Assembly (NCBI GenBank): GCA_002794515.1
Contig: PGTJ01000165.1
Location: 1-6,045, forward strand
Length of the DNA: 6,045 nucleotides
Origin: Phototrophicales bacterium
Lineage (GTDB): Bacteria; Chloroflexota; Anaerolineae; Aggregatilineales; Phototrophicaceae
Direction of reading: 5' to 3'
Under the pieces are notes generated by a model that worked only from the letters and a program-made list of their open reading frames with translations, searched no databases and had not been told where the DNA came from. Positions 1 through 3,705 of the stretch are shown in pieces. Each line of letters starts with the position of its first letter. The stretch's first letter is position 1. The position numbers and the translations under genes were made by a program.

Positions 1-465
1 GATATGCCCGCGGGTTTTGGCTTGCATCCCTATTTTCAGCGCACCCTGACCAATAGCAACGACTTCGCCAAAGTGAAATTGCCCTATTCGCAATACTTCC
101 CGCTCGAAAATATGCTGACCGTTGGCGAGGCGTTGCCTATCCCCAAAAATGCCATCTGGGATTATCAACGCCTGCATTTATTGGGCGATAAACCTCTCGA
201 CCACGTACTGACAGGGCGCAACGGCTCACAACCGATAAAAATTCAATACAGCCATTCCAAACGAGAATTGCTCATCCGCTCCGACCCAATTTTTGAGCAT
301 GTGGTGGTCTATGCGCCATTGCGCGAGAGCTTCTTCGCCGTGGAACCTGTGACCAATGTCAATGATGGTTTCAATATGATGGAAAAAGGCATTGCAGGGC
401 ATGGTGTTTTTGTCTTAGCCCCACAAGAGCGCAAAAAGGGGAAGGTCATCTTTGAGGTGAAGTAA
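1..465 (+). CDS. Aldose 1-epimerase (galactose mutarotase-like) family protein, 5' truncated by window edge
   Basis: This is the C-terminal part of an aldose 1-epimerase family enzyme, which interconverts alpha and beta anomers of aldoses, normally in the cytoplasm. The reading frame is open to base 1 (the first codon is GAT), so the ATG at 4 is probably internal and the true start lies outside the window. Numbering from that ATG, the motif GFGLHPYF at residues 4-11 holds the conserved catalytic-acid His (H8). FAVEPVTNVNDGFN at 111-124 holds the conserved catalytic-base Glu (E114), followed by the usual Asp/Gly/Asn turn. Both key residues are therefore present. The end of the protein (GHGVFVLAPQERKKGKVIFEV) matches the closing beta strands of the family. 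Sugar specificity cannot be told; the sequence is closer to the divergent GalM-like group than to classical GalM. The gene ends at TAA, 8 bases before a strong hairpin shared with the convergent neighbour. Confidence 0.85.
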   Translation, partial: DMPAGFGLHPYFQRTLTNSNDFAKVKLPYSQYFPLENMLTVGEALPIPKNAIWDYQRLHLLGDKPLDHVLTGRNGSQPIKIQYSHSKRELLIRSDPIFEHVVVYAPLRESFFAVEPVTNVNDGFNMMEKGIAGHGVFVLAPQERKKGKVIFEVK

Positions 466-473
466 GGGCGATC

Positions 474-506
474 ATCGGGGCTTGGTTATATCAAGCAAGC
501 CCCGAT
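474..506. terminator. Bidirectional hairpin terminator between convergent genes
   Basis: The 11-base arms ATCGGGGCTTG (474-484) and CAAGCCCCGAT (496-506) are perfectly complementary around an 11-base loop. The loop holds a second CAAG that could also pair with the left arm. The hairpin starts 9 bases after the epimerase stop and lies 11 bases beyond the stop of the minus-strand dehydrogenase gene, the expected place for a shared terminator. Neither side has a clear T-tract, so termination may need Rho, or the stem may only protect the 3' ends of both mRNAs. Confidence 0.7.
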
Positions 507-517
507 ATATGACGATA

Positions 518-1684
518 TTAGTTCTTGCGTGTTAGACGATAAATATCGCCCTTATAATCGACCAGATATAATTCGCCTTGTTCATCTTCACCAAAAGATG
601 AAATTTGCCAGCCTGTGTCGATGAAACGGGTGGCGACCCATTCGCCAGAAGCCTCGTCAAAATACAACGACCATGTGCGCCCATTGCAATAATCGCCATA
701 AAAATAAATACCGTCTAATTCGGGCAGATTTTCACCCCGATACACATATCCACCCGTCACCGAACACCCATCATTATGACCATATTCGGCAACGGGCAAG
801 GTCATCGGGTCTGGGATAGGGGTATTGGGGTTATAACGTTGGCTACCTTCCATCGCATTCCAGCCATAATTTTCACCCCCCTTGCTCGATGCGGGTTGCA
901 TATTGATCTCCTCAACCTTCTCTTGCCCGACATCCGCCATGTATAAATCGCCCGTTTTGCGATCAAAGCTCATGCGCCACACATTGCGTAAACCCCATGC
1001 CCAAATTTCGGGGGCGAATTCGGGATTATCGACAAATGGGTTATCTGCTGGCACGACATATGGCTCAGTATCGACATCAATCCGCAAAATTTTGCCCAAC
1101 AGACTATCTTTGCGCTGACCATTCGAGAACGGATCGCCCGCACCACCACCATCCCCCACCGAGATATACAAATATCCATCTATGGGGCTGAATGCCATCG
1201 AACCACCGTTATGATTGGGCAAGGGTTGCCCAACATTAATAATCTCGAGGGCGCTATTGGGGTCAGCTTTATTGGGATTATCGGCGCTGACCTGATAACG
1301 CACCACGACCACATCTTCATCACGATTGACATAGTTCACAAAAAAGTAGCCGTTTTCGGCATAATTCGGATGAAAGACCATGCCAATCATGCCTCGCTCG
1401 GTATATCCACCCCGAATGACCTCATAGGTGAGCAATTCGGATATATCTAAAAATGGATCTGGCAAATATGCACCATCTTCGACCACCAACACAAAGCCTA
1501 ACTGCTCTACAACAAAAAGGCGGTTGCTCCCATCACCCGCATGAAGCACTTGTATTGGGTTATCAAACCCACCAACCACCAATTCCCATTGGTAATCTGC
1601 ACCATTTGGTGCGGTCTGTTGGGCAGAGATATTCATCACAAACAGGGGTATCATCAACACAAGGAGTAATTTATATCGCATCAT
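518..1684 (-). CDS. Secreted PQQ-dependent glucose/sorbosone dehydrogenase (GSDH/HHIP-like) family protein
   Basis: This is a six-bladed beta-propeller of the soluble glucose/sorbosone dehydrogenase family. Members oxidise the C1 hydroxyl of aldoses with PQQ in the periplasm or outside the cell, although many homologues have no proven substrate. Residues 1-22 form a Sec signal peptide (hydrophobic core LLLVLMIPLFVM, cleavage probably after ISA). Family motifs appear in order: ERGMIGMVFHP (96-106); PNHNGG (156-161), whose His158 matches the catalytic base; SVGDGGGAGDP (175-185); GKILRIDV (197-204); GLRNVWRMSFD (231-241), whose Arg233 matches the PQQ-site arginine; GENYGWN (270-276); CSVTGGYVYRG (307-317); and GDYCNGRTWSL (330-340). 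C307 and C333 probably form a disulfide. At 388 residues it is full length for the compact bacterial group. It is transcribed alone and converges on the epimerase gene. Two tandem ATGs exist, and the ribosome site suits the second (1681) better. The family call is firm; the substrate is unknown. Confidence 0.93.
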   Translation of the reverse strand: MMRYKLLLVLMIPLFVMNISAQQTAPNGADYQWELVVGGFDNPIQVLHAGDGSNRLFVVEQLGFVLVVEDGAYLPDPFLDISELLTYEVIRGGYTERGMIGMVFHPNYAENGYFFVNYVNRDEDVVVVRYQVSADNPNKADPNSALEIINVGQPLPNHNGGSMAFSPIDGYLYISVGDGGGAGDPFSNGQRKDSLLGKILRIDVDTEPYVVPADNPFVDNPEFAPEIWAWGLRNVWRMSFDRKTGDLYMADVGQEKVEEINMQPASSKGGENYGWNAMEGSQRYNPNTPIPDPMTLPVAEYGHNDGCSVTGGYVYRGENLPELDGIYFYGDYCNGRTWSLYFDEASGEWVATRFIDTGWQISSFGEDEQGELYLVDYKGDIYRLTRKN

Positions 1685-1688
1685 TCAT

Positions 1689-1693
1689 CACCT
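1689..1693 (-). promoter_or_regulatory. Ribosome binding site of the GSDH-like gene
   Basis: On the minus strand AGGTG lies 4 bases before the first ATG (1684) and 7 bases before the second in-frame ATG (1681). The spacing favours the second start, which would shorten the protein by one Met and leave the signal peptide unaffected. Confidence 0.5.
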
Positions 1694-1718
1694 AACTGCT
1701 AAAAATCCATTTGTGAAA

Positions 1719-1747
1719 ATTTTAACCTGAAAAAGCAGGTGTGAAAA
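1719..1747 (-). promoter_or_regulatory. Candidate sigma-70-type promoter of the GSDH-like gene
   Basis: On the minus strand TTTTCA (1747-1742, 4 of 6 matches to the -35 consensus) and TAAAAT (1724-1719, 5 of 6 to the -10) are 17 bases apart, ending about 35 bases upstream of the start codon. A short palindrome, ACCTG-6-CAGGT (1725-1740), fills the spacer and could be an operator. The sequence GTGAAAAT occurs twice here (1713-1720 and 1741-1748). The surroundings are AT-rich, so a chance match is possible. Confidence 0.35.
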
Positions 1748-1771
1748 TGGTAAAATAGGTGATAAACCAAA

Positions 1772-1792
1772 CTAGGCGTTTTGAAACCCTAG
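1772..1792. other. Imperfect palindrome in the divergent intergenic region
   Basis: CTAGG (1772-1776) pairs with CCTAG (1788-1792), and inside it GTT (1778-1780) pairs with AAC (1785-1787) around the loop TTGA. One C (1777) is bulged. It lies upstream of the putative promoter of the minus-strand gene and upstream of the plus-strand lipoprotein gene. An operator for one or both genes is possible; no protein is identified that would bind it. Confidence 0.4.
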
Positions 1793-1804
1793 CTATGTGA
1801 ATTG

Positions 1805-1825
1805 AGAAGCCCGCTAAAGGCGCTA
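1805..1825 (+). repeat. Short dispersed repeat, copy A
   Basis: The 21 bases starting AGAAGCCC match 18 of 21 positions of a second stretch at 2816-2836 in the same orientation. The core resembles degenerate AGCCC...GGGCT palindromic units that are scattered between genes in many bacterial genomes. In this copy the inverted-repeat arms have decayed (only CGC/GCG pairs cleanly). The two copies lie on either side of the FGE-fold lipoprotein gene. Confidence 0.5.
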
Positions 1826-1849
1826 TTTTAGACTGAGCCAATATAGTGC

Positions 1850-1901
1850 TTTTCGTGCGTTTGATATGATGAGCTGGATATTCACAGCATCCAAGCGAAA
1901 A
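1850..1901. other. Long imperfect inverted repeat upstream of the lipoprotein gene
   Basis: Three nested paired segments can be read. TTTTCG (1850-1855) pairs with CGAAAA (1896-1901). TTTGAT (1860-1865) pairs with ATCCAAG (1889-1895) with one bulged C and one G-U. GCTG (1873-1876) pairs with CAGC (1885-1888). The end is 16 bases before the Shine-Dalgarno sequence. It could be a leader RNA structure if transcription starts upstream, or a protein-binding site. It overlaps the candidate -10 element, so both cannot act fully as drawn. Confidence 0.35.
1862..1870 (+). promoter_or_regulatory. Candidate extended -10 promoter of the lipoprotein gene
   Basis: TGATATGAT reads as TGn followed by TATGAT (5 of 6 to the -10 consensus). 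No good -35 lies 17 bases upstream, which an extended -10 can tolerate. A start near 1877 would give a leader of about 53 bases before the ATG at 1930. Confidence 0.3.
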
Positions 1902-1929
1902 TAGACACATCACATTAAGGAAACTGCAC

Positions 1930-2751
1930 ATGAAAACCCTACACATTTATGTCATCGTCATCCTTATCACCCTCGTGGCTTGTGGTGGTGGCGATAACAC
2001 CACGACAGCAACCAATCCAGCAACATGGAGCAACCCCAATCCATCGACACCAGAGCCTGCCCCAGAAATCACCCCAGTCGCCGAAAATAGCGCATGGACA
2101 CCCGTCATCGAAACGATAGATGGTTACGAAATGGTGCTTGTACCACCCGGATGCTTCATGATGGGTAGCACGTATGGACGGCGTGATGAATTGCCCGAAC
2201 ACCAAATTTGCTTTGATAAAGCCTTTTGGATAGACCGCACAGAGATCACCAATGCCCAATATGGCAGTGATGGTGCATGGACGGGCGCGAATAAACCGCG
2301 CACCAATTTATTATGGACAGAAGCGCGAGATTTTTGCATCGGACGCGGGGGCAGATTGCCGAGCGAAGCCGAATGGGAATATGCCGCGGCGGGTCCGAGT
2401 GATTGGGTGTATCCATGGGGGAACACTTTCTTTGCAGACCGTCTGTTATTCGACAAAAATTGGTTTGGGCAACCTGTGGATGTGGGCAAATACCCCAATG
2501 GTGCATCGTGGGTCGGCGCATTGGATATGGCGGGTAATGTGTGGGAATTCACACGGAGCATTTATAAACCCTATCCATATGACCCCACAGATGGTCGTGA
2601 AGATATGAACGATGAGACGAGTCGGCGGGTGTTCCGTAGCGGGGTCTATAGCTATATTGATTATGGCGTTGCTAATTCAATCCGTTTTTGGGTGCGTCCA
2701 CAAGATAGCCGTGATTGGTTTATCGGTTTCCGTTGTGTGAAAGATGCGTAA
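1930..2751 (+). CDS. FGE/SUMF1-fold lipoprotein lacking the formylglycine-generating cysteines
   Basis: This is an exported lipoprotein with a formylglycine-generating enzyme (FGE-sulfatase, SUMF1/EgtB/PvdO) fold. Residues 1-17 are a hydrophobic signal and LVAC (15-18) is a lipobox, so Cys18 should be lipid-modified. A Thr/Asn/Pro/Glu-rich linker covers about 19-55. The domain follows: MVLVPPGCFMMGS (68-80), DELPEHQICFDKAFWIDRTEITNAQY (86-111 region), RLPSEAEWEYAAAG (142-155), YPWGN (161-165), DMAGNVWEFT (199-208) and GFRCVKD (266-272). True FGEs carry two copper-binding cysteines in the strand before the final GFR. Here that stretch (SGVYSYIDYGVANSIRF, 237-253) has none; the only cysteines are 18, 75, 94, 136 and 269. 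Sulfatase activation is therefore unlikely, and a structural, ligand-binding or other role is more plausible. No sulfatase is nearby. The start is supported by AAGGAA at 1917-1922, about 8 bases before the ATG. Confidence 0.9.
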   Translation: MKTLHIYVIVILITLVACGGGDNTTTATNPATWSNPNPSTPEPAPEITPVAENSAWTPVIETIDGYEMVLVPPGCFMMGSTYGRRDELPEHQICFDKAFWIDRTEITNAQYGSDGAWTGANKPRTNLLWTEARDFCIGRGGRLPSEAEWEYAAAGPSDWVYPWGNTFFADRLLFDKNWFGQPVDVGKYPNGASWVGALDMAGNVWEFTRSIYKPYPYDPTDGREDMNDETSRRVFRSGVYSYIDYGVANSIRFWVRPQDSRDWFIGFRCVKDA

Positions 2752-2771
2752 GGGCAAAATGTCCCTTTTTT
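2750..2771 (+). terminator. Intrinsic terminator of the lipoprotein gene
   Basis: AAGGG (2750-2754) pairs with CCCTT (2763-2767) around a small loop, where an additional CA/TG pairing is possible. Six T residues (2766-2771) follow. The left arm overlaps the stop codon TAA (2749-2751). The stem is short, but its position and the T-tract are typical of an intrinsic terminator. Confidence 0.6.
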
Positions 2772-2815
2772 ATGAAACAAATTTCGCCCATTGCTTTCGC
2801 CATCGGCTCGATTTT

Positions 2816-2836
2816 AGAAGCCCACTGAAGGGGCTA
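2816..2836 (+). repeat. Short dispersed repeat, copy B
   Basis: AGAAGCCC starts a 21-base stretch matching 18 of 21 positions of the copy at 1805-1825. This copy keeps a clean inverted repeat, AGCCC (2819-2823) with GGGCT (2831-2835) around a 7-base loop, and an alternative outer pairing TTAG/CTAA. It lies in the gap between convergent genes, after the intrinsic terminator. Confidence 0.5.
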
Positions 2837-2896
2837 ATTGTTGTTTACCTCATGTGGTGGCAGATAATCAAATCATATTCACTTTGTGATGATTAC

Positions 2897-2952
2897 CTGA
2901 GTTTGTTAGATAACTAAAGCTCAGTGGCGAGATTCTTTGTGCATCTCGCCAC
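2897..2952. terminator. Two abutting hairpins between convergent genes, probable terminator region
   Basis: The first hairpin has arms CTGAG (2897-2901) and CTCAG (2920-2924), extended inward by TTT/AAG and TAG/CTA pairing with a two-base bulge and loop ATAA. The second, sharing one base with the first, is a perfect 10-base stem: GTGGCGAGAT (2924-2933) with ATCTCGCCAC (2943-2952), loop of 9. The second begins 19 bases beyond the stop of the minus-strand gene and is the likely terminator for it. No good T-tract follows on either strand. Confidence 0.6.
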
Positions 2953-2971
2953 ACAATAGCAACAAAGGTAT

Positions 2972-3601
2972 TCACAAGCTGGGTGTGACTTCGGGTGTCA
3001 GTTCGGGGGTGGGGATGATTTGGCGTGTCCATGTCATGGTCGGCTCATCAAATGTGAACAACGCGCCGTAATAACTGAGCAATGTATGAACACCCGCTTC
3101 GACCACAACCACACCATCCACCACACGGATAGCCCCTTGTGTGAAGGTATAATGCGATTCAAAGCCAATTTCTGGGTCGAGGGCAAACCCAAGCGCCTCG
3201 CGCACATCGGGATTATTGCGCCATACCATGCCAAACCCGCGACGTGGTTGCACATAACCATCTGGGGCGATGATGGCAGGATCAATTTCAGGCATCCCTT
3301 CTACCCATTGATTTTCGTACACCACCCATGTGCCACTATCGCGGGTATCTTCATCATAAAAAAGCACCCAAATGCGATCTACTGGTTGCAAATAAAACAT
3401 GCGACCACCCTCAAAAACCTGTTCCGCCACGATGAGGTCAAAACTATTCGGGCGGGGGAAGGGGTCTAGGGTCGGTGTGGCATCTTGATAAAGCGGTGCT
3501 TGTGGCAACCGCGCAAAGCTAGGGGCGACTAATGCCGCCAACGCCGCGATGAATAGAATCAGCATACTCACAACAGCTAAAACAAATCGTGATGGCATCA
3601 T
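2972..3601 (-). CDS. Secreted protein of unknown function with a Chloroflexota-type GFGMVWR motif
   Basis: I do not recognise a named family. Numbered from the ATG at 3610, residues 9-33 form a hydrophobic signal (LAVVSMLILFIAALAALVA) with a possible cleavage after SFA33; an uncleaved membrane anchor is the alternative. A Pro/Thr linker (about 36-55) follows. The folded part contains FEGGRMFYLQPVDRIWVLF (66-84), TWVVYENQW (94-102) and QPRRGFGMVWRNNPDVREALGFAL (121-144). A third weaker unit (YTFTQGAIRVVDGVVVV, 154-170) looks like another copy of the F-x-x-G-x-hydrophobic unit. I associate this pattern with short repeats at the ends of extracellular Chloroflexota proteins; this is from memory. 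The tail is Thr/Pro-rich (TPELTPEVTP, 201-210). The likely start is the ATG at 3601, because AGGA sits 8 bases before it but touches the one at 3610. It lies downstream of the large membrane protein gene on the same strand. Confidence 0.8.
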   Translation of the reverse strand: MMPSRFVLAVVSMLILFIAALAALVAPSFARLPQAPLYQDATPTLDPFPRPNSFDLIVAEQVFEGGRMFYLQPVDRIWVLFYDEDTRDSGTWVVYENQWVEGMPEIDPAIIAPDGYVQPRRGFGMVWRNNPDVREALGFALDPEIGFESHYTFTQGAIRVVDGVVVVEAGVHTLLSYYGALFTFDEPTMTWTRQIIPTPELTPEVTPSL

Positions 3602-3609
3602 GAATCCCA

Positions 3610-3613
3610 TCCT
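3610..3613 (-). promoter_or_regulatory. Ribosome binding site deciding the start of the secreted protein
   Basis: On the minus strand AAAGGA ends at 3610. AGGA lies 8 bases before the ATG at 3601, while the upstream ATG at 3610 overlaps the A of this same site and so cannot use it. The start at 3601 is preferred; a further in-frame ATG at 3598 is also within reach. Confidence 0.6.
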
Positions 3614-3669
3614 TTCTATTTGAACGATTCACATCCACTATGACATACACTTACACGAAAAACAAGCAT

Positions 3670-3705
3670 TTATCGCAAGCGCGTAGGGCAAACGCATAGC
3701 GATAA
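3670..3705 (-). terminator. Two-tier hairpin directly after the membrane protein stop codon
   Basis: TTATCGC (3670-3676) pairs with GCGATAA (3699-3705). After a 4/3 internal loop, GCGT (3681-3684) pairs with ACGC (3692-3695) around a 7-base loop. The structure begins at the base following the minus-strand stop codon (3708-3706). A run of five T on the minus strand (3662-3658) follows about 7 bases later, separated from the stem. It could terminate transcription or stabilise the upstream mRNA while allowing read-through into the next gene. Confidence 0.5.

Noticed and set aside
1..1684. Epimerase plus dehydrogenase as one sugar-oxidation operon
   Set aside because: The genes are convergent with a terminator hairpin between them, so they are not co-transcribed. 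One looks cytoplasmic in type and the other exported. Neighbourhood alone does not show a joint pathway.
1722..1946. Possible small minus-strand gene in the divergent gap
   Set aside because: It overlaps the start of the lipoprotein gene, has no ribosome site that I can see, and runs through palindromes and promoter-like sequence.
2124..2561. 145-codon open frame antisense to the FGE-fold gene
   Set aside because: The plus-strand frame is clearly coding, with lipobox and family motifs. The antisense frame has no such support.
1930..2751. Idea that the lipoprotein is a diversity-generating-retroelement target, as some FGE-fold proteins are
   Set aside because: No reverse transcriptase, template repeat or variable C-terminal repeat is visible in the window.
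3020..3469. 149-codon open frame on the plus strand, antisense to the secreted protein
   Set aside because: It lies wholly inside the minus-strand gene, which has a signal peptide, a good ribosome site and coherent motifs. The antisense product is His/Ile-rich and looks like a frame shadow.
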